In this document: positions 20,296 to 28,812 of the stretch, in pieces
Numbering within the stretch: position 1 is the first letter of the stretch
Layout of the letters: the number at the start of each line of letters is the position of its first letter
Assembly (NCBI RefSeq): GCF_900602065.1
Contig: NZ_UWFN01000095.1
Location: 372,001-436,000, forward strand
Source of the DNA: Pseudomonas viridiflava
GTDB taxonomy: Bacteria > Pseudomonadota > Gammaproteobacteria > Pseudomonadales > Pseudomonadaceae
Direction: 5' to 3'
Length of the DNA: 64,000 nucleotides
Position numbers and translations under genes: made by a program
Notes under the pieces: generated by a model
The model's database searches: none
The model's input: the letters and a program-made list of their open reading frames with translations, nothing else
What the model was told of the DNA's origin: nothing

Positions 20296-20910
20296 TCAGT
20301 GTTCATCACCTTTATAAACAAACTTCGGCATGTTCCAGTTGAAGCGGATAGCCAGCAGCCGCAGGAGCAGACCGCCAAACAGGGTAATCAGGATGCTCTG
20401 CTCCTCTGGCAATTGCAGGTGCTGACACAGCAGGAAGCACCACGCAGCCAGAAATGACACGCTGGCGTACAACTCGCGGCGGAACACCAAGGGAATGTCG
20501 TTGCAGAAGATATCCCGCAAAATGCCGCCAAATACGCCCGTGATCACGCCGCAGACAGAGGCCACCAGCAAGCCGGTCCCGACTTCCAGCGCGGTCATCG
20601 TGCCGATCAGGGTAAAGGCCACCAGACCCAGCGCATCGAGGACCAGAAACAGCGAGCGAAGATGACGCATCAACGGTGCGATGAAGATGGTCAACAGGGC
20701 CGCGACACTGGTCAGGATCAAGTATTCGGGGTGTTTGACCCACGTCAGCGGGTAATGCCCCAGTAGAACATCCCGCACCGAACCGCCGCCAAGGGCCGTC
20801 ACGCACGCGATCAGCACCACGCCGAACCAGTCCATGCCACGCCGCCCCGCTGACAATGCACCCGTCATGGCTTCAGCGGTAATAGCAATCAGATAAAGCA
20901 TCAACAACAT
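20296..20910 (-). CDS. TRIC/UPF0126-family membrane protein
   Basis: Predicted polytopic inner-membrane protein of 204 residues from the ATG at 20910 (AGGGA 8 nt upstream). The open frame runs 86 codons further up, through a REP element, and that part is not credible. Two repeated three-helix units carry the family's glycine-rich signatures: ALGGGSVRDVLLGHYPLTWV in the first and FGGILRDIFCNDIPLVF in the second. Bacterial relatives are annotated as trimeric cation channels or YadS-like proteins, and the substrate is uncertain. Confidence 0.88.
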   Translation of the reverse strand: MLLMLYLIAITAEAMTGALSAGRRGMDWFGVVLIACVTALGGGSVRDVLLGHYPLTWVKHPEYLILTSVAALLTIFIAPLMRHLRSLFLVLDALGLVAFTLIGTMTALEVGTGLLVASVCGVITGVFGGILRDIFCNDIPLVFRRELYASVSFLAAWCFLLCQHLQLPEEQSILITLFGGLLLRLLAIRFNWNMPKFVYKGDEH

Positions 20911-21002
20911 GGCGGCAGTCCCTGCGACGAAGCCGCGCAGTGTAGGGCAAGCACCAAAAGAGGGCAAAGCGGTAATGACGTCGTCCAGTACCAGTGTCCC
21001 CC

Positions 21003-21088
21003 GTGGGAGCGAATTCATTCGCGAAGGGGCCAGACTGGAAAAATATCTGCGCCTGACACACCGCTTTCGCGAATGAATTCGCTCCCAC
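21003..21088. repeat. REP pair, GTGGGAGCGAATTCATTCGCGAA family
   Basis: Perfect inverted arms (GTGGGAGCGAATTCATTCGC and complement) separated by about 40 bp. It lies between orn and the UPF0126 gene. The same family is found as a triple array at 22800-23110 and at 46763 and 50766. Confidence 0.9.
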
Positions 21089-21106
21089 AGGTCTTCAACC
21101 GAAGAC

Positions 21107-21643
21107 TCAAGCCTTGATGAAATGCTCGCGATAGAACCGCAACTCGGCGATCGATTCACGGATGTCATCCAATGCCAGGTGGGTGCTGCCCTTCTGGAAT
21201 TTCAGCTCAGGCGACCAACGGGCAGCCAGTTCCTTGAGGGTGGAGACGTCGAGGTTGCGGTAGTGGAAGTAGTGCTCCAGCGTCGGCATGTGCCGATAAA
21301 GGAAGCGACGGTCCTGGCAAATGCTGTTGCCGCAGATCGGCGAACTGCGCTCCGGCACCCATTGCTTGATGAACTCAAGGGTCTGAGCTTCTGCTTCAGC
21401 CATGCTGATAGTGCTCTCGCGAACCCGCTGGGTCAGGCCCGAGCCGCCGTGCTGACGAGTGTTCCACTCGTCCATTTTGGCCAGGGTTTCATCACTCTGG
21501 TGAATGGCGATGACCGGACCTTCAGCCAGAGTATTGAGTTGGCTGTCAGTAATGATCGTTGCCATTTCAATGATGACGTCAGTGTCCGGGTCCAGGCCGG
21601 TCATTTCCAGGTCGATCCAGATCAGGTTCTGCTTGTTCTGCAT
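21107..21643 (-). CDS. orn: Oligoribonuclease
   Basis: DEDDh 3'-to-5' exonuclease that degrades di- to pentaribonucleotides. In Pseudomonas it is the main enzyme removing pGpG, the breakdown product of cyclic di-GMP. The 178-residue protein begins [20 protein letters not shown], with the catalytic Asp and Glu of DLEMTGL, then [16 protein letters not shown] and [18 protein letters not shown] with the later catalytic His and Asp. It is divergent from rsgA, as in many gammaproteobacteria. Confidence 0.97.
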   Translation of the reverse strand: MQNKQNLIWIDLEMTGLDPDTDVIIEMATIITDSQLNTLAEGPVIAIHQSDETLAKMDEWNTRQHGGSGLTQRVRESTISMAEAEAQTLEFIKQWVPERSSPICGNSICQDRRFLYRHMPTLEHYFHYRNLDVSTLKELAARWSPELKFQKGSTHLALDDIRESIAELRFYREHFIKA

Positions 21644-21739
21644 ATTTGGCTCCTCAGCGTAGGCGCGCAGTTTAGCTCACCCCGGCGTGCTAGACTCCCC
21701 CGCGTTTACTTATCAGCTGCTTTATCAATCGGAACACCC

Positions 21740-22771
21740 ATGGCCAAACGCCAACTCAATCGTCGTCAGAACTGGCGCATCGAAAAAATTCAAGGCGAGC
21801 GCGCTGCCCGCGCAGCCAAACGCGAGTCACAGACCCTGGAAACGCTGGAGGGTGGCGATCTTGGCCCCGAGCAGACCGGTTTGGTGATCGCCCACTTCGG
21901 CGTACAAGTCGAAGTCGAAGCGAAGGAAGGTGACCAGGCGGGTGAGGTTTTCCGCTGCCACCTGCGCGCCAACCTTCCTGCACTGGTGACCGGCGATCGC
22001 GTCGTCTGGCGCGCGGGTAATCAGGGTATCGGCGTTATCGTCGCGCAACTGCCGCGCACCACTGAGCTGTGCCGTCCTGACAGCCGTGGGCAACTCAAGC
22101 CGGTGGCTGCCAACGTCGATCTGATCGTGATCGTGTTCGCGCCGATGCCCGAGCCTCATGCCAACCTGATTGACCGTTATCTGGTCGCCGCCGAGCACGC
22201 CGGTATTCGTCCGCTGTTGCTGTTGAACAAATTCGACCTGATCAACGAACAGAACGCCCCGGCGCTCAACGCGCTGCTTGAGGTGTATCGGACGCTGGGT
22301 TATCCGGTGCTGGAAGTTTCTGCGCACCACGGCGACGGCATGCAGCAATTGCAGGCTCAGTTGGACGGGCATATCAGCGTATTCGTCGGTCAGTCCGGCG
22401 TGGGCAAGTCATCGCTGGTCAACAGCTTGCTGCCTGAGGTCGAAACCCGTGTGGGTCCGCTGTCCGAGTTGTCCGGGCAAGGTACGCACACTACGACCAC
22501 CGCTCGTCTGTTTCACTTCCCTCGTGGTGGCGACCTGATCGACTCACCGGGTATCCGTGAATTCGGTCTGGGCCATGTCAGTCGTGCGGATGTTGAGGCT
22601 GGTTTCATCGAGTTCAACGAGCTAATCGGCACCTGCCGTTTCCGCGACTGCAAGCACGACCGTGAACCTGGCTGCGCGCTGCTGATCGCCCTGGAAGAAG
22701 GCCGCGTGCAGCAACAACGCATGAACAGCTACCGGTCAATCATCGCCAGTTTGCCGGAAAGCAGTTATTAA
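21740..22771 (+). CDS. rsgA: RsgA, small-subunit ribosome maturation GTPase
   Basis: Circularly permuted GTPase that checks the decoding centre of the 30S subunit late in assembly. The 343-residue protein starts at 21740 ([20 protein letters not shown]); upstream extension of the frame is antisense to orn and is not coding. The basic N-terminus and OB domain precede the permuted G motifs: NKFDL (G4) comes first, then [17 protein letters not shown] (G1), [11 protein letters not shown] (G2) and [10 protein letters not shown] (G3). The zinc domain reads [16 protein letters not shown]. Confidence 0.96.
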   Translation: MAKRQLNRRQNWRIEKIQGERAARAAKRESQTLETLEGGDLGPEQTGLVIAHFGVQVEVEAKEGDQAGEVFRCHLRANLPALVTGDRVVWRAGNQGIGVIVAQLPRTTELCRPDSRGQLKPVAANVDLIVIVFAPMPEPHANLIDRYLVAAEHAGIRPLLLLNKFDLINEQNAPALNALLEVYRTLGYPVLEVSAHHGDGMQQLQAQLDGHISVFVGQSGVGKSSLVNSLLPEVETRVGPLSELSGQGTHTTTTARLFHFPRGGDLIDSPGIREFGLGHVSRADVEAGFIEFNELIGTCRFRDCKHDREPGCALLIALEEGRVQQQRMNSYRSIIASLPESSY

Positions 22772-22799
22772 GTTCCTCGCCCTTTAACAGGGCGCACAC

Positions 22800-23110
22800 C
22801 CTGTGCGAATTCATTCGCGAAGAGGCTGGTACATTCACGGCATCTTCATCGTCAGGGAATGCCGTCTTCCCGAATGAATTCGGTCCCACAAGGTCAGCGT
22901 TACCTTAAACCTGGTGGGGGCGAATTCATTCGCGAAGAGGCCGGTACATTCACGGTATCTTTTCGCCAGGAATGCCGTCTTCCCGGATGAATCCGGTCCC
23001 GCGTTACCTTAAACCTGGTGGGAGCGAATTCATTCGCGAAGAGGCTGGTACATTCACGGCATCTTCATCGTCAGGAATGCCGTCTTCCCGAATGAATTCG
23101 GTCCCACAGG
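22800..23110. repeat. Triple tandem array of REP doublets between rsgA and motB
   Basis: Three successive copies begin with GAATTCATTCGCGAAGAGG at 22806, 22922 and 23026 (spacing 116 and 104 bp). Each is a left arm, about 45 bp including GTACATTCACGG.ATCTT and AATGCCGTCTTCCC, and a right arm ending GAATTCGGTCCCA. The linkers also repeat (TTACCTTAAACCTGGTGGG), so the whole doublet was amplified in tandem. The first copy has lost part of its GTGGGAGC head. The 427-bp gap 22772-23198 holds this array and one terminator and no gene. Confidence 0.88.
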
Positions 23111-23122
23111 TTTTGCGGCGTA

Positions 23123-23162
23123 CAAAAAAGCCCGGATTCTCTTTCGAGATCCGGGCTTTTTA
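23123..23162. terminator. Bidirectional terminator between rsgA and motB
   Basis: The stem AAAAAGCCCGGAT/ATCCGGGCTTTTT encloses about 11 nt, with A- and T-runs on both sides. It serves the convergent rsgA and motAB transcripts. Confidence 0.92.
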
Positions 23163-23198
23163 CTTACAGCTTGAGGCTTGCAGCTTGCCGCTAGAACC

Positions 23199-24227
23199 TT
23201 AGTTCTTCGTCTCATCCAGCTTCAACGTGCCGTCTTCGAACAGGTTCAGCTTCTGACGCAACTCCCGTGGCTGCGCATATGCCTGCGGGTCAGCTGGCTG
23301 TCCGTTCGACGCCCCAGGCGCTGTGCCCGGAGCAGGTGCCGGTGCCGGCGCTTTAGGTGTTGAATCACCCGCCCCGCTATTCTGGCTGCCTTCCATCCGC
23401 TGCAACGCTTTCTTGGTCATGACCACGATGTCGATGCGGCGGTTGACCGGATTGAGCGGCAGGTTGCGGTCGTACAGCAGCGATGACGCATACCCCACCA
23501 CACGAGCCACCTGACCTTCAGGGTAAGTACCCGCCACCAGAGCACGGCGTGCGGCGTTGGCGCGGTTGGCCGAAAGCTCCCAGTTACCGAACTCGCCATT
23601 GCCTGCATACGGCTTGGCGTCGGTGTGACCGCTCACACTGATCTTGTTCGGCACCGCTTTGATGGTGTCAGCCATGGCCAGCAGGATGTCTTCGAAATAC
23701 GGCTTCAGTCGCGCACTGCCCAGATCGAACATCGGACGGTTATCCGCGTCGGTGATCTGGATCCGCAAACCATCCTGAGTAATCTCGAAATGGATCTGAT
23801 CCTTGAATTTCTGCAGCTCGGGGTTCTCATTAACCTTGTTCTGCAGCTCTTGGAGCAGCAGTTCCAGGCGCTCTTGCTCTACCTCTTCAGCTTTGGCTTC
23901 AGCTGTTTCGGCTTCGATTGGCACAGTGTCCGGCGTCGGCGTGTTCTTGATTTCCGGGTTCAGGGTCTGGTCCGGGGACATTTCCGGCGAGCCGCCCAGA
24001 TCAATTACATAGGGCGAACCACTTTCCGAGAACCCGACCGGGTCCTTGAAGTAACCGGCAATAGCGACCAACTGCTCCGGGGTCGCCGAAGACATCAGCC
24101 ACAACACCAGAAAGAAAGCCATCATGGCCGTGGCAAAGTCGGCGAACGCAATTTTCCATGCGCCGCCGTGGTGCCCGCCCTCATAGCGCTTGACGCGCTT
24201 GATGATTATCGGCTGATTATTTTCCAT
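23199..24227 (-). CDS. motB: Flagellar motor stator protein MotB
   Basis: Peptidoglycan-anchored half of the proton-driven stator. The 342 residues have a short cytoplasmic N-terminus (ENNQPIIIKRVKRYEGGHHG) and one membrane helix with the proton-carrying Asp in FADFATAMMAFFLVLWLMSS. A plug and linker rich in Glu follow. The OmpA-like domain (about 160-285) shows the peptidoglycan motif SGHTDAKPYAG and NWELSANRANAARRAL. The Pro/Ala-rich C-terminal tail is typical of Pseudomonas MotB. It begins 3 nt after motA. Confidence 0.96.
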   Translation of the reverse strand: MENNQPIIIKRVKRYEGGHHGGAWKIAFADFATAMMAFFLVLWLMSSATPEQLVAIAGYFKDPVGFSESGSPYVIDLGGSPEMSPDQTLNPEIKNTPTPDTVPIEAETAEAKAEEVEQERLELLLQELQNKVNENPELQKFKDQIHFEITQDGLRIQITDADNRPMFDLGSARLKPYFEDILLAMADTIKAVPNKISVSGHTDAKPYAGNGEFGNWELSANRANAARRALVAGTYPEGQVARVVGYASSLLYDRNLPLNPVNRRIDIVVMTKKALQRMEGSQNSGAGDSTPKAPAPAPAPGTAPGASNGQPADPQAYAQPRELRQKLNLFEDGTLKLDETKN

Positions 24228-24230
24228 GAC

Positions 24231-25082
24231 TCAGCGACCGCGAACCGCTTGTTCCAGCTCACTGAAGCTGGGCCGATGCGCTGGATAGAGAACCTTGCGG
24301 CCGAACTCGACGGCCAGCGAAGGCGGCATGCCGGAAGCCGAAGCGACCAACGAAGCCTTGATGGACTCGTAAACGTTCAGCTCTTCCTTGGCGTCGTGAG
24401 CCAGGGAAGTCGCCAGCGGGCCGAAGAAGCCATAAGCCGCCAGAATACCGAAGAAGGTACCCACCAGTGCCGCACCTACGTGGTTACCGATCGCAGCCTT
24501 GTCGCCATCGCCCAACGAAGCCATGGTCACAACGATACCCAGTACCGCCGCCACGATACCGAAACCGGGCATACCGTCAGCAATACCGGTAATGGCGTGG
24601 GAAGGATGACCCAGTTCTTCCTTGATGCTTTGCAGCTCCATGTCGAACAGGCCTTCCAGCTCGTGCGGAGCCATGTTGCCCGACGACATGATGCGCAGGT
24701 AGTCACAGATGTAAGCCGTCATGCGCTCGTCTTTGAGCACGCCGGGGTACTTGGCAAAAATCGGGCTGGCCGCCGCATCTTCGATATCCCCTTCAATCGC
24801 CATCATGCCTTCACGACGGCTCTTGTTGAGGATTTCGTACACCAGACCCAGCACCTCAAGATAGAACGCGTGAGTGAAGCGAGTGCCGAACATCTTCAGC
24901 GACTTCTTCATCACGTGCATGGTCATGTAGCCAGGGTTGGCCTGCAAAAACGCGCCAAATGCCGCACCACCGATGATCAACACCTCGAAAGGCTGGATCA
25001 GCGCGGCAATTTTGCCGTGTGAAAGGACGTAACCCGCAAGCACGCTCGCGAAAACGACGATGATGCCGATAATTTTAGCCAT
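24231..25082 (-). CDS. motA: Flagellar motor stator protein MotA
   Basis: Four-helix stator protein that forms the proton channel with MotB and contacts the rotor FliG through its cytoplasmic loop. The 283 residues begin AKIIGIIVVFASVLAGYVLS and end in a cytoplasmic tail. The third and fourth membrane helices carry DGMPGFGIVAAVLGIVVTMA and GTFFGILAAYGFFGPLA. Charged loop residues such as those in KSRREGMMAIEGDIED fit the family. It forms a two-gene unit with motB, downstream of a FliA-type promoter. Confidence 0.97.
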   Translation of the reverse strand: MAKIIGIIVVFASVLAGYVLSHGKIAALIQPFEVLIIGGAAFGAFLQANPGYMTMHVMKKSLKMFGTRFTHAFYLEVLGLVYEILNKSRREGMMAIEGDIEDAAASPIFAKYPGVLKDERMTAYICDYLRIMSSGNMAPHELEGLFDMELQSIKEELGHPSHAITGIADGMPGFGIVAAVLGIVVTMASLGDGDKAAIGNHVGAALVGTFFGILAAYGFFGPLATSLAHDAKEELNVYESIKASLVASASGMPPSLAVEFGRKVLYPAHRPSFSELEQAVRGR

Positions 25083-25149
25083 AGGTAGAAAGTACTTACT
25101 GAGTCGGGTTCAGGGACATGTGCGGAAGTTCTTGAAACTCTTCTTCTAC

Positions 25150-25176
25150 TTATCGGCATATGTGAGCCAGACTATA
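25150..25176 (-). promoter_or_regulatory. FliA (sigma-28) promoter of motAB
   Basis: On the minus strand TATA-N15-GCCGATAA matches the flagellar sigma-28 consensus TAAA-N15-GCCGATAA with one mismatch in the -35 and a perfect -10. It lies about 70 bp before the motA ATG. The expected start is near 25143, giving a leader of about 60 nt. Confidence 0.8.
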
Positions 25177-25291
25177 GCCAGATAAATCGAAAAGCCAGTT
25201 GACCGGTGAACGGGGGCCCAGGCACAAGGGTCTTACCCATTGATTTCGCAGTGTCCACTGCCTAAATTTTCAGTCGCACGGGCCTTGATGC

Positions 25292-26827
25292 ATGCCTCCA
25301 GAAACGTCGTCACAGCTTCCCGTTCCGAACACGCTTGATGCGTGGCTCAAACAGTTGGACAGCATTGCGTTGCCGGTCCCTCTTGCCAGCCACAGCAAGG
25401 TCCGTAGCGCACTGAACGATAGTCGCCGCTCGTTGCGCGACATCGCCGACATGATGCAGGACAGCCCGGCGCTGGTCTTGAGCGTGATGCGCGAAGCCAA
25501 TAACCATGGCACCGGCCTGACCGAACCGGCTGAAAGCCTGGAAGTGGCAATCACCCGCCTGGGCCTGGCGCGCACCGAAGTATTGCTTAATCGACTGCCC
25601 GCGCTTGAGAACGAAAAAATCCCGGCGACCTTTCGGCAATTGCTGCTGATCAGCCAGCACGCCACGCAGCAAGCCAACGGCCTGTTTGCCAGCCGTCTCG
25701 CTCGCCTGTGGCAGGACATTCACCTGGGTAGCCTTTTGTTTCTGGCACCTCTGTGGCCAATGGCCCTGGCTCATCCCAAACTACTCGATGAATGGGAGCT
25801 GCGAGTTATCCACAAAGGCGAATCATCACGCACAGTGGAGAAAGCGCTGTTTGGAGTCAGCCTGCTGGAACTGTGCATGGAGCTGGCAACCTCGTGGCGC
25901 CTGCCTTTGTGGGTCACTCAAGGTTACAAATTACTGATCAGCGAACGACGCCAACTGGTCAAAGCGCTGCATGTGGCACGGGCGAATGACGACCCGTTGC
26001 AACAGCAGCAATTGATGGACGCCGATCCGAACCTGCGCCGCTGGTTCAACCAGCCAGCCAATACGGTTCTGCTGGGCAATGGCCTGGCACTCTCGGCTCA
26101 ACAGGCATGGGACAGCCCGCACTGCCTGCGCTGGGAGTTACTGTGCAGCCTGTATCTGCAACAGAATATGGACAGTGTGCAGCAGCAAGCACACCAGAAT
26201 GCCGCCAGCAGCGCCCGCCACCATAACGACCCTGCCCTGTGGCACCCGGCCGAAGCCCTTATCTGGCCGTGGGCGACCCGCCGGATTCACAGCAAACTGC
26301 AGGCGGCCCCACCACCCTCCCCCGATGCCCTGCAAAACTGGCGCAAGCAATGTGCCGAGCTGCTTGCCACACCGAGCCCCTTCAGCAACGCCATGCACTT
26401 GACCACAACGGCAAGGGACGCGCTGGTTTCCTGCGGGATGGAGCGAGTGATGCTGCTGATGGCAGACAAGACCGGCACCTTGCTGCGAGTTCACCAGATT
26501 GCAGGGCTGCGAAATGAGGCGGCGTCTCTCGCGCTCTCTATAAAGGAAAGCACCGTGTTGCAGCGTTTGCTCGCACAACCGACCCAATTACGCATGACCC
26601 CCGCCAACATCGAGCAGTTCTCGGCGCTATTGCCGGGCAACCTGCGGGCTCTGTTCCCCGGTAAACACTGGCTGATTCGATCCCTGAGCAGTAACAACAA
26701 GGTGTTGATGCTGGTCGTAGCCGATCAGGGAGGTGGGCAGTTTTCGGAAACCTCGGTGCAGGCTTTCGGCAAAACCTGCCAGTGCATTGAACGGGCGCTG
26801 ACGAGCTTTAGTGGTCGCAAAGCCTGA
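25292..26827 (+). CDS. HDOD-domain signalling protein
   Basis: Cytoplasmic protein of 511 residues. An HDOD domain (about 20-230; IALPVPLASHSKVRSALNDS, then LRDIADMMQDSPALVLSVMR) has the helical fold of HD proteins but no metal-binding HD pair, as is usual for this class. A helical middle is followed by a GAF-like region (about 370-505, around SCGMERVMLLMADKTGTLLR). HDOD proteins are linked to motility, biofilm and stress signalling, but the role of this one is unknown. It is divergent from motAB across 209 bp, which may mean shared regulation. Confidence 0.85.
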   Translation: MPPETSSQLPVPNTLDAWLKQLDSIALPVPLASHSKVRSALNDSRRSLRDIADMMQDSPALVLSVMREANNHGTGLTEPAESLEVAITRLGLARTEVLLNRLPALENEKIPATFRQLLLISQHATQQANGLFASRLARLWQDIHLGSLLFLAPLWPMALAHPKLLDEWELRVIHKGESSRTVEKALFGVSLLELCMELATSWRLPLWVTQGYKLLISERRQLVKALHVARANDDPLQQQQLMDADPNLRRWFNQPANTVLLGNGLALSAQQAWDSPHCLRWELLCSLYLQQNMDSVQQQAHQNAASSARHHNDPALWHPAEALIWPWATRRIHSKLQAAPPPSPDALQNWRKQCAELLATPSPFSNAMHLTTTARDALVSCGMERVMLLMADKTGTLLRVHQIAGLRNEAASLALSIKESTVLQRLLAQPTQLRMTPANIEQFSALLPGNLRALFPGKHWLIRSLSSNNKVLMLVVADQGGGQFSETSVQAFGKTCQCIERALTSFSGRKA

Positions 26828-26872
26828 CAGCTGGGCTACAATTCGCCTCTTTTTTCGAATTGGAGGCTGCAC

Positions 26873-27688
26873 ATGTCCGTCTTCTCTGACTTGCCGCTGG
26901 TCATTGAGCCAAGCGATCTGAAGGATCGTCTGGATGCCCCGGAACTGATCCTGGTGGACCTGACCAGCAGTGCCCGCTATGACGCAGGGCATATACCCGG
27001 CGCGCGCTTCGTTGACCCGAAACGCACTCAGTTGGGCCAGCCTCCAGCACCCGGTCTGCTCCCCGCCAAAACCGATCTGCAAGCGTTGTTTGGCGAGTTG
27101 GGGCACAACGCCAATGCGGTGTATGTGGTCTACGATGACGAAGGCGGCGGCTGGGCCGGCCGGTTTATTTGGTTACTGGATGTGATTGGTCACAGCCAAT
27201 ACCACTACGTCGACGGTGGCCTGCTGGCCTGGCAAGCCGAAGGGCTGCCTTTATCCACGGATATTCCAGCTTCGGCCGGTGCGCCTGTTGAGTTGCAGCT
27301 GCACGATGAGCCCACCGCCACCCGCGAGTATCTGCAAAGTCGCCTGGGCTCTGCTGATCTGGCAATCTGGGACGCTCGCGGACCGCTTGAATATTCCGGC
27401 GAAAAGGTTGTTGCGGCCAAAGGTGGACACATCCCCGGCGCGATCAATTTCGAATGGACCGCAGGCATGGACAAGTCACGCGACCTGCGCATCCGTGAAG
27501 ACATCGCAGAAATCCTCGACAGCCTGGGGATTACCGCAGACAAAGAGATCATTACCCACTGCCAGACACACCACCGCTCAGGCTTCACGTATCTGGTGGC
27601 CAAAGCACTGGGTTACCCTCGTGTAAAAGGCTATGCCGGTTCTTGGGGCGAATGGGGCAACCATCCCGAGACGCCGGTTGAACGCTAA
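26873..27688 (+). CDS. rhdA: Thiosulfate sulfurtransferase (rhodanese) RhdA
   Basis: Transfers sulfane sulfur from thiosulfate to thiophilic acceptors. The 271-residue protein is a two-domain rhodanese. The N-terminal inactive domain contains VDLTSSARYDAGHIPGARFV. The C-terminal catalytic domain contains WDARGPLEYSGEK and the loop CQTHHRSG, with the active Cys at residue 230. That loop and position agree with the well-studied Azotobacter vinelandii RhdA and differ from E. coli SseA. GGAGG lies 6 nt before the ATG. A TACAAT at 26837-26842 in the short gap after the HDOD gene could be its -10 box, but no good -35 was found. Confidence 0.94.
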   Translation: MSVFSDLPLVIEPSDLKDRLDAPELILVDLTSSARYDAGHIPGARFVDPKRTQLGQPPAPGLLPAKTDLQALFGELGHNANAVYVVYDDEGGGWAGRFIWLLDVIGHSQYHYVDGGLLAWQAEGLPLSTDIPASAGAPVELQLHDEPTATREYLQSRLGSADLAIWDARGPLEYSGEKVVAAKGGHIPGAINFEWTAGMDKSRDLRIREDIAEILDSLGITADKEIITHCQTHHRSGFTYLVAKALGYPRVKGYAGSWGEWGNHPETPVER

Positions 27689-27726
27689 AAACCTGCCCAC
27701 TTTAAGCATTACATTCAGGAATTTTG

Positions 27727-28590
27727 ATGAAAGAGCGTCTGTTTATCCTCAGCCAGTATCTGCTTCCGCACCACTTGCTGTCGCGTCTGGCTGGCTGCGT
27801 TGCCGAGTGCCGCGTACGCTGGTTCAAGAATGCCTTCACGGCATGGTTCGCCCGTCGCTATCAGGTGAACATGGCGGAAGCGCAGGTCGAGGACTTGAGC
27901 GCCTATGAACACTTCAACGCCTTCTTCACCCGCGCCCTGAAACCCGGCGCACGCCCGCTTGATGAAACACCCGGCGCCATATTGAGCCCGGCAGACGGCG
28001 CAATCAGCCAGCTTGGCCGCATCGAACAGGGCCGTATTTTCCAGGCCAAAGGCCATAGCTTCAGCGTACTGGAATTGCTTGGCGGTGACCCTGCCCTGTC
28101 GGCCCCGTTCATGGGTGGCGAGTTTGCGACCGTTTACCTGTCGCCCAAGGACTACCACCGCGTGCACATGCCGCTCGCCGGTACGTTGCGTGAAATGGTG
28201 TACGTGCCTGGCCGGATCTTCTCCGTGAACCAGACCACAGCCGAAAACGTTCCTGAGCTGTTCGCCCGTAACGAGCGAGTCGTCTGCATTTTCGATACCG
28301 AGCGCGGCCCGATGGCCGTGGTGCTGGTTGGCGCGATGATCGTTGCTTCCGTCGAAACGGTCTGGGCCGGGTTGGTAACACCACCTAAGCGCGAACTGAA
28401 GACTTTCCGCTACGACGAAGCCGCACGTGCACCGATCCATCTGGAGAAAGGTGCAGAAATGGGTCGCTTCAAACTGGGCTCTACCGCCATTGTGCTGTTT
28501 GGCCCGGACCAGGTGAAGTGGGCCGAGCAACTCACTGCCATGACGCCGGTGCGCATGGGTCAGGCTTTGGCAGCCCCTGTCGAGGCCTGA
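27727..28590 (+). CDS. psd: Phosphatidylserine decarboxylase proenzyme
   Basis: Makes phosphatidylethanolamine, the main membrane lipid. The 287-residue proenzyme cleaves itself at the Gly-Ser of the LGST motif ([10 protein letters not shown], near residue 250), creating the pyruvoyl group on the alpha chain. Other motifs are [33 protein letters not shown] and [14 protein letters not shown]. The ATG at 27727 follows AGGA with 6-nt spacing; the TTG just before it is disregarded. It lies 38 bp after rhdA, probably co-transcribed. Confidence 0.96.
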   Translation: MKERLFILSQYLLPHHLLSRLAGCVAECRVRWFKNAFTAWFARRYQVNMAEAQVEDLSAYEHFNAFFTRALKPGARPLDETPGAILSPADGAISQLGRIEQGRIFQAKGHSFSVLELLGGDPALSAPFMGGEFATVYLSPKDYHRVHMPLAGTLREMVYVPGRIFSVNQTTAENVPELFARNERVVCIFDTERGPMAVVLVGAMIVASVETVWAGLVTPPKRELKTFRYDEAARAPIHLEKGAEMGRFKLGSTAIVLFGPDQVKWAEQLTAMTPVRMGQALAAPVEA

Positions 28591-28598
28591 AAAAAGCA

Positions 28599-28623
28599 AA
28601 TAGTGGCACTATGTGCCACTATT
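28599..28623 (+). terminator. Hairpin after psd, possible terminator
   Basis: The perfect stem AATAGTGGCAC/GTGCCACTATT with a 3-nt loop starts 8 nt after the psd stop. No U-run follows, so intrinsic termination is not certain; it may protect the mRNA 3' end. Confidence 0.55.
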
Positions 28624-28669
28624 GCTGTCAGTACCGGAGGATTTCGGTGCTGCGACGGTAGGCCGATGC

Positions 28670-28685
28670 TGCTAGAGTTCTAGCA
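28670..28685. promoter_or_regulatory. Perfect 16-bp palindrome upstream of the PilZ-like gene
   Basis: TGCTAGAGTTCTAGCA is fully self-complementary and lies about 130 bp before the next gene. It could be an operator for a dimeric regulator or a small hairpin; no family was recognised. Confidence 0.35.
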
Positions 28686-28812
28686 CCGGCGCTGTAGGAA
28701 ACTTCGCATTTTATTGATGTAGATTTCGGCTCCCTGTGGGTTAGCTGGTATTGATGCATTGATCAAAAGCCGCCGTTCGGGCCAGAGTGGGTAGTTGGAG
28801 TTAGCCTGTCAC

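Noticed and set aside
20911..21168. N-terminal extension of the UPF0126 protein through the REP element
   Set aside because: The added 86 residues are translated REP sequence; the ATG at 20910 has a good ribosome site.
21122..21739. N-terminal extension of rsgA to 549 residues
   Set aside because: The extension is antisense to orn and lacks RsgA similarity; the ATG at 21740 gives the standard length.
22800..23110. CRISPR array
   Set aside because: There are only three units, the repeats are inverted doublets of about 90 bp, and the linkers are also repeated. No cas genes are present.
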